From the NCBI RefSeq assembly GCF_003315635.1, contig NZ_PDCG01000004.1:83811-147810 (forward strand): 64,000 nt of DNA, written 5' to 3'. Below, one piece after another: positions 49,904 through 60,080 of this stretch (the first letter of the stretch is position 1; each line of letters opens with the position of its first letter). Under the pieces are notes generated by a model. The model searched no databases. It was not told where the DNA came from and saw only the letters and a list, made by a program, of their open reading frames with translations. Source of the DNA: Bifidobacterium aemilianum (lineage in GTDB: Bacteria > Actinomycetota > Actinomycetes > Actinomycetales > Bifidobacteriaceae). A program made the translations under genes and the position numbers.

Positions 49904-49932
49904 TTGCTTATTTAATATTTATAAGATATACA
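49904..49932 (+). promoter_or_regulatory. Promoter of the MFS-GH51 operon with overlapping palindrome
   Basis: The -35 TTGCTT (49904-49909) and -10 TATACA (49927-49932) are 17 bases apart. CTTAT-N9-ATAAG (49907-49925) overlaps the -35 and spacer and is a candidate operator for the divergent TetR protein. Confidence 0.55.
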
Positions 49933-50002
49933 ATAGTGCTGGAAGTATAGAGCTTCCTGCCGCGCGCAGCCGCTCGGCAACAACCACAAAGGAGTTCTGA
50001 CA

Positions 50003-51256
50003 ATGGCGCAGACTGATACGTTCACCAGACCAACCAAGCCCACACCCTTAGAAAAATACCGCTACTGTGCGGCATTCTTCATCTTCAACCTCTTCTGGAT
50101 GATGGCACTGTCCATCGTGGCTTCGGTGCTACTCCCCCAGCGTCTAACCGATATCGCACCGGATTCAAAGGTCGCAATCTCAGGTGCCTTCAACGCCACC
50201 ACGGCTCTCACCTCCCTGTTCGCCAACCTGATCGTCGGCAACCTCTCCGACCGCACCCGCTCCATCTTTGGGCGCAGGACCCCTTGGATCATCTCAGGTG
50301 GCGTGCTTGCCGGCATATCCCTTTTCCTGATGGGTGTGTTCACGCAGATCTGGGCCATTGGCGTGGTCTACTGCCTGGCCATGGTGGGCCTGAACATGAT
50401 GATTTCGCCAGTCGTGGCATCACTCTCCGATCGAGTCCCCGACAACCAGCGCGCCACCATGTCGGCCTTCATCTCCGCCGGCAACATGGTGGGCAATTCC
50501 CTGGGCACACTCGTCGGCGCCCACTTCATCACCATGCAGGTTCCCGGCTGGATCCTATCCGGCGTGGTCATGGGCATCTCCGGTCTGGTGACCATCGTGG
50601 TCTGGCCCAATGAGCCCTCCGCCAAAGACCTGCCCAAGGTCGAAGCATCCTTCAAATCCCTGCTGGAATCCTTCCGTCCACCCCGCAACGCCCCTGACTT
50701 CTGGCTGGCCTTCGCCGGACGCTCACTCCTGCTCTTCTCCTACTACATGGTGCTCAACTACCAGCTCTTCATCCTGCAAGACTTTGTAGGCCAGTCCGTG
50801 GCCGAATCAGCCGCGACCATGTCGACAATGTCCATGGTGCTGATCGTGGTCTCCATGGTCGCCTCTTTGGGTGCCGGCCCCATCTCCGACAAGATCGGCC
50901 GCCGAAAAATACCGGTAGTCATCGCTTCCCTGCTCCTGGCCATCGGCTATACCATGCCTTGGATTCTTCACAGCGCCCTAGGCATGATTCTCTTCACCGC
51001 CATTGGCGGCTTCGGTTATGGTATGTACGGCTCAGTCGACCAGGCCTTGAATGTGGACGTGTTGCCAAACGCCAAGGAAGCAGGCAAGGATCTTGGCATC
51101 CTCAACATCGCCACGACACTGGGACAGATGGTCGGGCCCCTGGCCACATCCCTCATCGTCTCTGTGACCAACTCCTACCAGCTGGTCTTCCCCACGGCCA
51201 TTGCGCTGGTCATCCTGGCCTGCATCTTCATCAGCCGTATCAAGTCAGTAAAGTAA
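50003..51256 (+). CDS. MFS sugar transporter
   Basis: A 417-residue protein with 12 predicted membrane helices and the MFS loop motif NLSDRTRSIFGRRTPWI between helices 2 and 3, typical of the sugar:cation symporter-like group. A second SDKIGRRKIP motif lies between helices 8 and 9. It lies 21 bases before the arabinofuranosidase gene and probably imports arabinose-containing oligosaccharides or glycosides. AAGGAG precedes the ATG. Confidence 0.92.
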   Translation: MAQTDTFTRPTKPTPLEKYRYCAAFFIFNLFWMMALSIVASVLLPQRLTDIAPDSKVAISGAFNATTALTSLFANLIVGNLSDRTRSIFGRRTPWIISGGVLAGISLFLMGVFTQIWAIGVVYCLAMVGLNMMISPVVASLSDRVPDNQRATMSAFISAGNMVGNSLGTLVGAHFITMQVPGWILSGVVMGISGLVTIVVWPNEPSAKDLPKVEASFKSLLESFRPPRNAPDFWLAFAGRSLLLFSYYMVLNYQLFILQDFVGQSVAESAATMSTMSMVLIVVSMVASLGAGPISDKIGRRKIPVVIASLLLAIGYTMPWILHSALGMILFTAIGGFGYGMYGSVDQALNVDVLPNAKEAGKDLGILNIATTLGQMVGPLATSLIVSVTNSYQLVFPTAIALVILACIFISRIKSVK

Positions 51257-51277
51257 CATTCAGATACGAGGTAATCC

Positions 51278-52798
51278 ATGACAATCCATATTGACCCCAA
51301 GGCCGGCAAGGGCACCATAAGCCCCCTCCTGCACGGCCAGTTCATCGAGTTCCTTGGCGAATGCATTGATGAAGGCCTATGGGTGGGTACCGACTCAGCC
51401 ATCCCCAACACGGACGGCATCCGCACAGCGGCCCTGGAAGCCCTCAAGCGGCTGGCCCCACCCCTTCTGCGCTGGCCGGGCGGCTGCTACGCCGACACCT
51501 ACCACTGGGAGGATGGTATAGGCCCCAGAGATCAGCGGCCCACCACATACAACGAGAACTTCGGCACGTTCGAGCTGGACAATCACGGCTTCGGCACCGA
51601 TGAGTACCTGCACCTGTGCGAAACTCTCGGAGCCCAGCCCTGGATGAATGTGAATATGCTCTCCGGCTCAGTGCGCGAGATGCACGACTGGATGGAATAC
51701 TGCAATCGAGCCGAGCCCACCGACCTGGCACGGCGGCGGGCGGCAAACGGCCACTCCGAACCCTATGGAGTGCGCTACTGGGGCCTAGGCAACGAGCCCT
51801 GGTGCGGCGGCGGCAACATGACCCCGTCCTCATACATGGACCTTTACCGGCTCTATGCCTCGGCCATGCCATCCTTCACCCACTCCAACGACGAGCCCAG
51901 CATGATGTACCCCATCGCCTGCGGACCCGACGGCAACAAGAGGGTAGAACGCGTGGAGTGGACCCGGCAGCTCTTCCAGGAGCTGGCCTCCTTCCGTCAG
52001 CCGCCCATCTCCGCCTACGACCTCCACTTCTACAACTGGAATATCGAGCATCCGGAGGATTCCTCCACGCAGTTCGACCAAGCCGGTTGGACACGTGTGG
52101 TCGAGGGGTGCCTGGAGCTGGAGGATATCATCGGCGAGCAGTGGGGTCTGATGCAGGCCGGTCTGGCAGCCATGCCCTACCCCGAAGCTGCCAAGGACCC
52201 GCGGCTGGAGTCCGTGGACCTGGTCATCGGAGAATGGGGCAACTGGCATCTGGATGCCTTCGAGGTGCGTCCGGCCTTGCGCCAGCAGGTCACGATGCGT
52301 GACGCCGTCACCACCGCCCTAACGCTCGACATCCTCCAGCGTTCCTGCGACAAGGTCAGCATGGCCTGCAACGCGCAGACCATCAACGTGCTCAACTCGC
52401 TGATCCTGACCGACGGCGACGCCACCATCCTGACGCCTAATTACGACGTCTTCATGATGTACCAGGGCCACCAGGGTGCCCAAGCGCTCGGACTGGACCG
52501 TCAGGATTCGCAAACCGGCGTGTACAGCTTCGCCTCGCTCAAGGACGGCCGGATTCTGGTCGATCTGACCAATGCAGACATGACCCAGGCGGTGGACCAA
52601 TCCCTGACCTTGCCTGTCGACGCTCGAGTAGAGGACTTCCACTGCCTGACCAGCAACGACCCCCATCAGTTCAACGACAAGGCTGATCCCAATGCGGTCC
52701 GTGCCCGGCAGGTGGGTCTCGATGCCTCAACAGGCCGCAAGTTCACCGTCCACCTGGAGCCCGCTTCGGTCAACACCTTGACCCTGTCTTTGGTCTGA
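51278..52798 (+). CDS. abfA: Alpha-L-arabinofuranosidase, GH51
   Basis: Retaining glycosidase that releases terminal arabinofuranose. The 506-residue protein has HGQFIEFLGECIDEG at the N-terminus and LLRWPGGCYADTYHWEDGIGP in the barrel. The acid/base Glu is at ~173 in GLGNEPW and the nucleophile Glu at ~319 in VIGEWGNW. A C-terminal beta-sandwich follows. There is no signal peptide, so it acts on imported substrate. It forms an operon with the MFS gene under the TetR-type regulator. GAGG precedes the ATG. Confidence 0.95.
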   Translation: MTIHIDPKAGKGTISPLLHGQFIEFLGECIDEGLWVGTDSAIPNTDGIRTAALEALKRLAPPLLRWPGGCYADTYHWEDGIGPRDQRPTTYNENFGTFELDNHGFGTDEYLHLCETLGAQPWMNVNMLSGSVREMHDWMEYCNRAEPTDLARRRAANGHSEPYGVRYWGLGNEPWCGGGNMTPSSYMDLYRLYASAMPSFTHSNDEPSMMYPIACGPDGNKRVERVEWTRQLFQELASFRQPPISAYDLHFYNWNIEHPEDSSTQFDQAGWTRVVEGCLELEDIIGEQWGLMQAGLAAMPYPEAAKDPRLESVDLVIGEWGNWHLDAFEVRPALRQQVTMRDAVTTALTLDILQRSCDKVSMACNAQTINVLNSLILTDGDATILTPNYDVFMMYQGHQGAQALGLDRQDSQTGVYSFASLKDGRILVDLTNADMTQAVDQSLTLPVDARVEDFHCLTSNDPHQFNDKADPNAVRARQVGLDASTGRKFTVHLEPASVNTLTLSLV

Positions 52799-52816
52799 CC
52801 CCTGCGCAAGGGCATT

Positions 52817-52869
52817 AGTGGCACATTTATGGCGTTATCTCGATTTTGATACCAAGAATGTGCCACTGA
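52817..52869. repeat. Dispersed palindrome, copy 3 (also possible abfA terminator)
   Basis: A 53-base element almost identical to 48870-48922, starting AGTGGCACATTT and ending AATGTGCCACTGA. It lies 19 bases past the abfA stop and could end that transcript. Confidence 0.85.
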
Positions 52870-52901
52870 CGGGTTTTGGGCCCAGATGGGGGGTAAGGAA
52901 G

Positions 52902-52937
52902 AGCCCGCCGGGCAGAAACAAGATCTGGCGGCGGGCT
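52902..52937 (-). terminator. guaC: Terminator downstream of guaC
   Basis: A 9-bp stem AGCCCGCCG/CGGCGGGCT with an inner CAGA/TCTG pairing, 22 bases past the guaC stop. Confidence 0.65.
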
Positions 52938-52958
52938 TCGATGTGGCTGTGGGCGACT

Positions 52959-53945
52959 TTAGTAGTTGTCGCCGTTGAGGACGGAGTTGTTGACGATCAC
53001 GTAGTCGACGTGACGGATGTCCATGAGCTTGCGACCGCCAGCATAGGAGATGGAGGACTGGAGGTCCTGATGGATCTCCTGCAGGGTGTCGGCGATAAAG
53101 CCACGGTAGGGCAGCAGCATCTGCTTGCCTTCCACATTGCGGTAGGCACCCTTCTGTTTCTCGGAGGCCGAACCCCAGTACTGCTTGTAGGTCTTGCCGT
53201 CGATGGTGAGCTTGCCGCCGGGAGATTCCTCGTGGCCAGCCAGTAGAGAGCCGATCATGACCATGCTGGCCCCGAAGCGGATGGACTTGGCGATGTCTCC
53301 GTTGTAGCGAATGCCGCCGTCAGCGATGATGGGCTTCTTGGCGGCCTTGGCGCACAGACGCACCGCAGCCAGCTGCCAACCGCCTGTACCGAAGCCGGTC
53401 TTGAGCTTGGTGATGCACGCCTTGCCGGGACCAATGCCCACCTTGGTGGCATCCGCGCCGGCGTTCTCCAGCTCACGGACAGCCTCGGGAGTACCGACGT
53501 TGCCAGCGATTACGAAGCTGCCGGGCAGGGCCTCCTTGAGATGGCGAATCATCCGAATCACTGAATCGGAGTGGCCATGGGCAATATCGATGGTCACATA
53601 TTCAGGCACGTCGCCTGCGGCTGCCAGTGCGTCCACAAAGTCGTGCTCACCCTGCTTGACACCCACACTAATCGAAGCGAAGAGATCCTTGTCATGCATG
53701 GCCTTGACGAAGTCCTGGCGGGTCTCCGGCTGGAAGCGGTGCATCACGTAGAAGTAGCCGTTCTCCGCCAGCCAGACAGCCAGGGACTCATCAATGACCG
53801 TCTCCATATTGGCGGGGACAACAGGAATCTTGAAGCTGCGCGGTCCAAAGGTGACCGTCGTGTCGGCCTCGGACCGGCTGGCGATGATGCACTTATTGGG
53901 TATGAGTTGAACATCTTCATAGTCAAACACTTCTGAAGGGATCAT
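52959..53945 (-). CDS. guaC: GMP reductase (GuaC, type 2)
   Basis: NADPH-dependent deamination of GMP to IMP, a purine interconversion step. The 328-residue TIM barrel has [21 protein letters not shown] and the catalytic loop [22 protein letters not shown] with Cys at ~177, followed by [21 protein letters not shown]. The absence of CBS domains and the FGTGGWQ signature point to GMP reductase rather than IMP dehydrogenase. ATG at 53945 is favoured for its distance from GAGGAG; ATG at 53954 is too close. Confidence 0.92.
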   Translation of the reverse strand: MIPSEVFDYEDVQLIPNKCIIASRSEADTTVTFGPRSFKIPVVPANMETVIDESLAVWLAENGYFYVMHRFQPETRQDFVKAMHDKDLFASISVGVKQGEHDFVDALAAAGDVPEYVTIDIAHGHSDSVIRMIRHLKEALPGSFVIAGNVGTPEAVRELENAGADATKVGIGPGKACITKLKTGFGTGGWQLAAVRLCAKAAKKPIIADGGIRYNGDIAKSIRFGASMVMIGSLLAGHEESPGGKLTIDGKTYKQYWGSASEKQKGAYRNVEGKQMLLPYRGFIADTLQEIHQDLQSSISYAGGRKLMDIRHVDYVIVNNSVLNGDNY

Positions 53946-54025
53946 GATGACCATCTCCTCTGCTGTCGGCGGCCCAGCTTAGCAAGCACCCTCAGAAAAC
54001 CCGGCGATCTCGCACATAAACAAGC

Positions 54026-54070
54026 AGGGGATGCAAGCCACTGAACCGAACTTGATGGCTTGCATCCCCT
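54026..54070 (-). terminator. Terminator downstream of ino1
   Basis: A 15-bp perfect stem AGGGGATGCAAGCCA and its complement with a 15-base loop, about 60 bases past the ino1 stop. Confidence 0.75.
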
Positions 54071-54127
54071 GTGGGGTGTTGCTGCGGCCTGGCGCTGGGC
54101 TAGAGGCAGGCCGCAGGCGGCGCAGGG

Positions 54128-55270
54128 TCAGGCGTGCCAGACGTCCTTGCCGTGTTCCTTGGCGGCCTTGATGTCGGCGTCCAGGGAGGCCTCATCGGCT
54201 TCGACCTTGCCTGCGATGTAGTCCTCGACCAGCTGGCGGGCCTCGTTGTCCTCGTGCTGCACGGCAGGGGACTTCATGAAGTAGGAGGAGGGGGCCAGGA
54301 TGGGGCCGGCCAGGTGGCGGTCCAGGGCGATCTTGGCGGCGCGCACGGCGTCGATGACGATACCGGCCGAATTGGGGGAATCCCAGACCTCCAGCTTGTA
54401 CTCCAGGTTCAGCGGCACGTCGCCGAAGGTGGTGCCCTCCAGGCGCACGAAGGCGAACTTGCGGTCGTCGAGCCAGGCCACATAGTCCGAGGGGCCGATG
54501 TGGACGTCACGGTCCTCCATCTCGTGGGGAACGATCGAGGTGACGGCGCGGGTCTTGGAGATCTTCTTGGACTCCAAACGCGAGCGCTGCAGCATGTTCA
54601 TGAAGTCCATGTTCCCGCCCACGTTCAGCTGGTAGGTGCGGTCCAGGCGCACGCCACGGTCCTCGAAGAGGCGGGCCATGGTGCGGTGGGTGATGGTGGC
54701 ACCCACCTGGCTCTTGATGTCATCGCCTACGATCGGCACGCCTGCATCGCGGAACTTCTGGGCCCAGACCGGGTCGGAGGCAATGAAGACCGGCAGGCAG
54801 TTGACGAAGGCGCAACCAGCATCCATGGCAGCCTGGGCGTAGGCCTTGTCGGCCTCCTCGGAACCCACTGGCAGGTAGGAGACCAGGACATCGACCTTCT
54901 GGTCGCGCAAAACCTGGGCCACGTCGACCGGCTGGGCCGGGGACTCCTCAATCATCTCGGCGTAGTACTGGCCAATGCCGTCGTAAGTGGGTCCACGCTG
55001 CACCTCGACACCCAGGCTGGGCACCTGGGCGAAGGTGATGGTGTTGTTCTGCGAGGCGCCGATGGCCTCGGACAGGTCCTTGCCGACCTTGAGGGAGTCC
55101 ACGTCGAAGGCGGCGACGAACTCAATGTCGCGCACCCGGTAGCCGCCAAAGTTGGCGTGCATGAGACCGGGGATCTTCTGATCGTCGGCCGCATCCTTGT
55201 AGTACACGACCCCTTGCACCAGCGACGAGGCACAGTTTCCCACACCTGCGATTGCCACACGAATGCTCAT
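54128..55270 (-). CDS. ino1: Inositol-3-phosphate synthase
   Basis: NAD-dependent conversion of glucose 6-phosphate to inositol 1-phosphate, leading to phosphatidylinositol and related actinobacterial compounds. The 380-residue protein has [16 protein letters not shown] (NAD loop), the [20 protein letters not shown] segment, [27 protein letters not shown] and SKTRAV. ATG at 55270 has a perfect GGAGG 6 bases before it; the 54-codon upstream extension is unconserved. It is divergent from the PBP gene. Confidence 0.96.
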   Translation of the reverse strand: MSIRVAIAGVGNCASSLVQGVVYYKDAADDQKIPGLMHANFGGYRVRDIEFVAAFDVDSLKVGKDLSEAIGASQNNTITFAQVPSLGVEVQRGPTYDGIGQYYAEMIEESPAQPVDVAQVLRDQKVDVLVSYLPVGSEEADKAYAQAAMDAGCAFVNCLPVFIASDPVWAQKFRDAGVPIVGDDIKSQVGATITHRTMARLFEDRGVRLDRTYQLNVGGNMDFMNMLQRSRLESKKISKTRAVTSIVPHEMEDRDVHIGPSDYVAWLDDRKFAFVRLEGTTFGDVPLNLEYKLEVWDSPNSAGIVIDAVRAAKIALDRHLAGPILAPSSYFMKSPAVQHEDNEARQLVEDYIAGKVEADEASLDADIKAAKEHGKDVWHA

Positions 55271-55548
55271 TCGAATCCTCCACGTCCGCCAGCCCCGGGC
55301 CAGTCTGTACGACCCGGTCGCCGACACCTTTGCTGTGCGTTTACCAGCAACAAGCATAGCCTTCAACGGTGAGAAAAGCGTGGAGGGGCTGGCAAACAGG
55401 AGCGATCGCGCGGGTGGGTTCGCCCAGGACACCCTGGGGGTCCGGCGCGGATTCTGCCGGGCTCCACGCTGAGGGCAGAACTGTGCATTTGGTAAACGTT
55501 CTCGCTTTGGCCTTCCGCCGGCCAGCCCCTGCGGTTACCGTGGTTGGC

Positions 55549-57918
55549 ATGCTTGTGAATCATGATGGACCAAGGCAGCACGGCACAAGGTCCGGCTCCA
55601 CCAACAGCAGCGGGGAAAGAAGGGCGGTAGGAAGCGCGGGGAAGGGCAGGGCGGTCTCCGGCTCCGCCGGCTCATCCGCCAGGGGGAACGGCAGGACGGC
55701 CAAGGCCGGCGGCCGGGTGTCAGGGCCCCTGGCCTCCAAGACCAAGCCCGGCCCCCGTTCCGGCGGTCCGGGGGGCAGAAGCCATGGTAAGAACACCCCC
55801 AAGCGCCGGCATAGGGTCCTCAAGTGGGTGTTGGGCATCCTGGGCCTGCTGCTGGTCGCAGGCATCGCGGCCTTCGCATACCTCTATGTGACTACGGAGG
55901 TGCCGCCCCCGGAGAAGTTCGCCATGGCCGAGAAGACCACGGTCTATTACGCCGATGGCAGCACCGAACTGGGCTCCTTCGCCGAGCAGAACCGCGAGAT
56001 CATCAGCTGCGAGGCCCTGCCCAAGCAGCTGGGCCAGGCGATCGTCTCCTCGGAGAACCGTTCCTTCTATAAGGACAAGGGCATCGACCTCAAGGGCATA
56101 GGCCGTGCCCTGCTCAACAACCTCACCACCGGTTCGCGCCAGGGAGGTTCCACCATCACCCAGCAGTATGCCGAGCGCTATTACCTGGGTGAGACCACCT
56201 CCTACATGGGCAAGCTCCATGAGGCCTTCCTGGCCTTGAAGATCACCCAGTCCCAGGGCAAGGACCAGGTGCTGTGCAACTACATGAACACCATCTACCT
56301 GGGGCGTGGGGCCTACGGCATCCAGGCGGCCGCCAAGGCCTACTTCAACAAGGACGCCAAGGACCTGACGATATCCGAATCGGCCATGCTGGCCGGCATC
56401 ATCCCCGCCCCCAGCAACTGGGATCCGGCCTTGAGCCCCAAGCAGGCCGAGTCACGCTTCAAGCGGGTCATCAACATCATGAAGGAGGACGGCTACATCT
56501 CCGCCAAGGAGGCTCGGGAAGCCAAGATGCCGCAGACCGTGCCCTATTCCGCCCAGAACGTCTACGCGGGCCAGCAGGGCTACCTCCTGCAGATGGTCCG
56601 CAACGAGCTGATCGACAGCAAGGCCTTCACCAAGGACGACCTGGACACCGGCGGCTACAAGATCACCACCACCATAGACAAGGGCCGGCAGGACCTCATG
56701 TTCAAGGTCGCCTCCCCCTCCCAAGACGGCAATGGCGTGGTGCCCGAAGGCCTGCAGGTGGGGTCAATGTCCGTCAACACCAAGGACGGCTCCATCATAT
56801 CCCTGTATGCCGGCGACGACTACCCGACCACGCAGCTCAACAACGCCACCCAAGCCCTCTACGAGCCGGGCTCCACCATGAAGCCCTTCGCCCTGCTGGC
56901 CGCCGTGCAAGCCGGGGTGAACCTGAACACGACCTTCAACGGCAACTCACCAAGGGTCTTCGAGAACATCAGCTCGCCAGTGCAGAACTACGGCAACCGC
57001 AGCTACGGAGCCACCAACCTCTACAACGCTACGGCCAACTCGATCAACACGGTATACATGGACCTCCAGCAGAAGCTGGGCGCCAAAACCGTGGCGCAGA
57101 CGGCCAACATGGCGGGCATCAGCCCCAAACGGGTCTCGGGCGACAATCCCTTCACCGTGCTGGGCAACGATTCCGTCCACATCACGGACATGGCCCAGGC
57201 CTACGCCACCATCGCCAACCGGGGCAACAAGCCCATCCTGCATATCGTTGCAGCCGTCAAGGACCCGGCCGGCAAGGACATGTACAAGGCACCGACCACC
57301 GGCAAGCCGGTCTTCACCGCCAACGACACGGACCTGGTGGCCAAGGCCATGACCGGCACCGTCCAATACGGCACCGCGACCGAGGTTCGCAGGGTCGGGC
57401 ACCCTGTGGCAGGCAAGTCCGGCACGGCCAACGACAACACGGCAGGCAGCTTCGTGGGATTCACGCCCAGCGTGCTCAGCGTCTTCGCCGTCTGGAACCC
57501 GGGAGCCGACGGCAACCCCCAGCCCGTGCCGGCCTTCGGTCGCTTCACGGACAGTGCCGACTACCCAGTGCACATGTTCACCGAATATATGACCCAGGCC
57601 CTGGCCGACGCTCCTGTCGAGAACTTCCCGGTAGCCAAGGACACCGGCAAGATCGGCGGACCCGATGGTAGTTGGGGCTACGGGGGTGCCAGCAACTGGA
57701 GCCACCAGAACCAACAGCGCAACACCGAGAAGCCCCAGCAGCAGGGCTTGCCGCAGGAGGAGCAGCACCAACCGCAGCCGCAGCAACAACAACAGCAACA
57801 GCCCCAGCAGGAACAGCAGCAGGGCTCACAAGGGGCCGCACCCGAGGTGAAACCCAACGAGCATGGTGGGGCGACCGGTGGCAATGGCGGCCCCCAACAG
57901 AACAGCGGCGGCCAGTAG
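55549..57918 (+). CDS. Class A penicillin-binding protein
   Basis: A bifunctional peptidoglycan synthase of 789 residues. The N-terminal ~85 residues are a Gly/Ser/Arg/Lys-rich cytosolic tail, then one membrane helix (~92-116). The GT51 glycosyltransferase has the catalytic Glu at ~169 in SSENRSFY and GGSTITQQYAER. The transpeptidase has the nucleophile Ser at ~442 in PGSTMKPF, SIN as the second motif and KSGTAN (Lys ~623) as the third. The last ~90 residues are Gln/Pro-rich. Start choice is uncertain: 55549 has no clear ribosome site and longer in-frame starts exist. Confidence 0.92.
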   Translation: MLVNHDGPRQHGTRSGSTNSSGERRAVGSAGKGRAVSGSAGSSARGNGRTAKAGGRVSGPLASKTKPGPRSGGPGGRSHGKNTPKRRHRVLKWVLGILGLLLVAGIAAFAYLYVTTEVPPPEKFAMAEKTTVYYADGSTELGSFAEQNREIISCEALPKQLGQAIVSSENRSFYKDKGIDLKGIGRALLNNLTTGSRQGGSTITQQYAERYYLGETTSYMGKLHEAFLALKITQSQGKDQVLCNYMNTIYLGRGAYGIQAAAKAYFNKDAKDLTISESAMLAGIIPAPSNWDPALSPKQAESRFKRVINIMKEDGYISAKEAREAKMPQTVPYSAQNVYAGQQGYLLQMVRNELIDSKAFTKDDLDTGGYKITTTIDKGRQDLMFKVASPSQDGNGVVPEGLQVGSMSVNTKDGSIISLYAGDDYPTTQLNNATQALYEPGSTMKPFALLAAVQAGVNLNTTFNGNSPRVFENISSPVQNYGNRSYGATNLYNATANSINTVYMDLQQKLGAKTVAQTANMAGISPKRVSGDNPFTVLGNDSVHITDMAQAYATIANRGNKPILHIVAAVKDPAGKDMYKAPTTGKPVFTANDTDLVAKAMTGTVQYGTATEVRRVGHPVAGKSGTANDNTAGSFVGFTPSVLSVFAVWNPGADGNPQPVPAFGRFTDSADYPVHMFTEYMTQALADAPVENFPVAKDTGKIGGPDGSWGYGGASNWSHQNQQRNTEKPQQQGLPQEEQHQPQPQQQQQQQPQQEQQQGSQGAAPEVKPNEHGGATGGNGGPQQNSGGQ

Positions 57919-58082
57919 CGGGGACGGCGCCTCTGGGGGCGAAGCCGGCCGAAGCCGCCCCGCCCCAACCGACGCCGGTGCCCGCGATGGCACACACGCC
58001 GCCAGGCCGGGTCATACCAGCAGCGGCCAGCGGTCGGGGTTCGCGGTGCCCGAGCCGCCAGCACACGGTTCAGCCATCATTC

Positions 58083-58134
58083 ATACAGGGAGGGCCTGTC
58101 ACGAAGCATTGCCCGTGACAGGCCCTCCCTGTAT
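58083..58134. terminator. Bidirectional terminator between the PBP gene and leuA
   Basis: A 21-bp perfect inverted repeat (ATACAGGGAGGGCCTGT... and complement) with a 10-base loop between convergent genes. Confidence 0.85.
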
Positions 58135-58163
58135 GCGACCAGGCGGCGGCAACCGCCGGGCCC

Positions 58164-60080
58164 TTAGCGCTGGGCGCGGTTGATGGCGGAGATGATGGCC
58201 TTGAGGGAGCTGGTGGTGATGGACGAATCAATGCCCACACCCCAGATGATCTTGGACTGGCCCTCCTCGCCGATCTGGCATTCCACATAGGAGGCGGCCA
58301 TGGCGTCGGTGCCCTCGGTCATGGCGTGCTCCACATAGTCCATGACGGAGACCCTGATGCCCAGGTTCTGGAGGGCATTGAGGAAGGCGGCCAAGGGGCC
58401 GTTGCCCATGCCGGAGATCTCATGCACCACCGTCTCATCGTCCGGCCCGATGCCGCAATCGCGCAGGCTGGCCTTGAGCACAGTGTCGGAGCCGTCCTCG
58501 CCCGAGGAGACGGAGACCTTGAGGAGCTTGAGCCGCCCCCACTGCTCCAGGCTCTCGTCCCGGCTGTCCTGCACGACGGCGCCGGCAGCCACCGCGCCAC
58601 CCTCCTCGACGGGCAGGTACTCGTCCTTGAAGAGCCGCCAGATGTCCTCGTCCTTGACCTCCATCTTGATCCGGTCCGCGTAGTCCTGCACAACCCGGTC
58701 GAACTCGACCTGGAGGCGCTTGGGCAGGTCCAGGTTGTGGTTGGTCTTGAGCAGGTAGGCCATGCCACCCTTGCCAGACTGGGAATTGACCCGGATTATG
58801 GCCTTGTAGGAACGACCGATGTCCTTGGGGTCGATGGGCAGGTAGGGCACCAGCCACAGGAAGCCGTCCAGGTCGGCGTGGGCCCGGTCGGCCGCCTGCT
58901 GCCTGGCCTCCAGCCCCTTCTTGATGGCGTCCTGGTGGGAGCCGGAGAAGGCCGTGAAGACGAAGTTGCCCGCATAGGGATGGCGTTCGGAGATGGCCAG
59001 CTGGTTGCAGTACTCGACGGTCTTGCGGATCTCGGGCACGTTGGAGAAGTCCAGTTGGGGGTCGATGCCCTGGGTGAGCAGGTTCAAGCCCAGGGTCACC
59101 AGGTCCACATTGCCGGTGCGCTCACCGTTGCCCAACAGGCAGCCTTCGATCCGGTCCGCCCCGGCCAGAATGCCCAGCTCGGCGGCTGCCACGGCCATGC
59201 CCTCATCGTTGTGGGGGTGCAGGGAGAGGACCACCGAGTCGCGGTCCTTGAGGTTCTTGGACACGTACTCGACCTGGTCGGCGAAGACGTTGGGCGTGGT
59301 CATCTCCACCGTGGCCGGCAGGTTGATGACCATCTTGTGGTCGGTCGTGGGCTTGATGACGTCGATGACGGCGTTGCAGACCTCGACCGCATAGTCGGGT
59401 TCGGTGCCGGTGAAGGACTCGGGCGAGTACTCGTAGCAGAGGTCCGTATCGCCGGCTGCCCCCTCCAGCTCCTTGCAGAGGCTGGCGGCGTCGGTGGCCA
59501 GCTGCTTGATGCCAGCCTTGTCCTTGCGGAAGACGACCTCGCGCTGGAGCACTGAGACGGAATTGTAGAAGTGGACGATGGCCCGCTTGGCCCCGCGCAG
59601 GGCCTCGTAGGTCTTGCGGATCAGATGCTCACGGGCCTGGGTGAGGACCACGATGGTCACGTCGTCAGGGATCAGCTCACGTTCGATCAGCAGGCGGATG
59701 AAGTCGTAGTCGGTCTCGGACGCGGAGGGGAAGCCCACCTCCACCTCCTTGAAGCCCATGGCCATGAGCAGGTTCCAGAAGCGCAATTTGCGCTCGGAGT
59801 CCATGGGGTTGACCAGGGCCTGGTTGCCGTCCCGCAGGTCAACTGAAACCCAACGGGGGGCGCGTTCCAGCCGCTTGGAGGGCCAGGTGCGCTCCGGGTA
59901 GTCGAAGGGGATCTGCTTATCGTAGGCCGCGTACTTGGTATAGGGCATCTTGCTGGGCTTCTGCGGTGAGCCCACGAACCGTGTGGGAGGCAGCAGCAGG
60001 TCGTTGTTCCCTCCATTGGACTGCGCGGCCACAGCCGCGAGATCGAATACCGATGACTGCGGTGTCTGATCCTGACCCAT
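58164..60080 (-). CDS. leuA: 2-isopropylmalate synthase
   Basis: First committed step of leucine synthesis, joining acetyl-CoA and 2-ketoisovalerate. The 638-residue protein is of the long actinobacterial type with an N-terminal extension. It has SVDLRDGNQALVNPMD, GFKEVEVGFPSASETDYDF, the metal-binding HPHNDEGMAVAAAELG, GNGERTGNVD, and a C-terminal leucine-binding regulatory domain. ATG at 60080 follows AAGGAGGAG. It stands alone; the rest of the pathway is elsewhere. It is probably regulated by leucine feedback. Confidence 0.96.
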   Translation of the reverse strand: MGQDQTPQSSVFDLAAVAAQSNGGNNDLLLPPTRFVGSPQKPSKMPYTKYAAYDKQIPFDYPERTWPSKRLERAPRWVSVDLRDGNQALVNPMDSERKLRFWNLLMAMGFKEVEVGFPSASETDYDFIRLLIERELIPDDVTIVVLTQAREHLIRKTYEALRGAKRAIVHFYNSVSVLQREVVFRKDKAGIKQLATDAASLCKELEGAAGDTDLCYEYSPESFTGTEPDYAVEVCNAVIDVIKPTTDHKMVINLPATVEMTTPNVFADQVEYVSKNLKDRDSVVLSLHPHNDEGMAVAAAELGILAGADRIEGCLLGNGERTGNVDLVTLGLNLLTQGIDPQLDFSNVPEIRKTVEYCNQLAISERHPYAGNFVFTAFSGSHQDAIKKGLEARQQAADRAHADLDGFLWLVPYLPIDPKDIGRSYKAIIRVNSQSGKGGMAYLLKTNHNLDLPKRLQVEFDRVVQDYADRIKMEVKDEDIWRLFKDEYLPVEEGGAVAAGAVVQDSRDESLEQWGRLKLLKVSVSSGEDGSDTVLKASLRDCGIGPDDETVVHEISGMGNGPLAAFLNALQNLGIRVSVMDYVEHAMTEGTDAMAASYVECQIGEEGQSKIIWGVGIDSSITTSSLKAIISAINRAQR

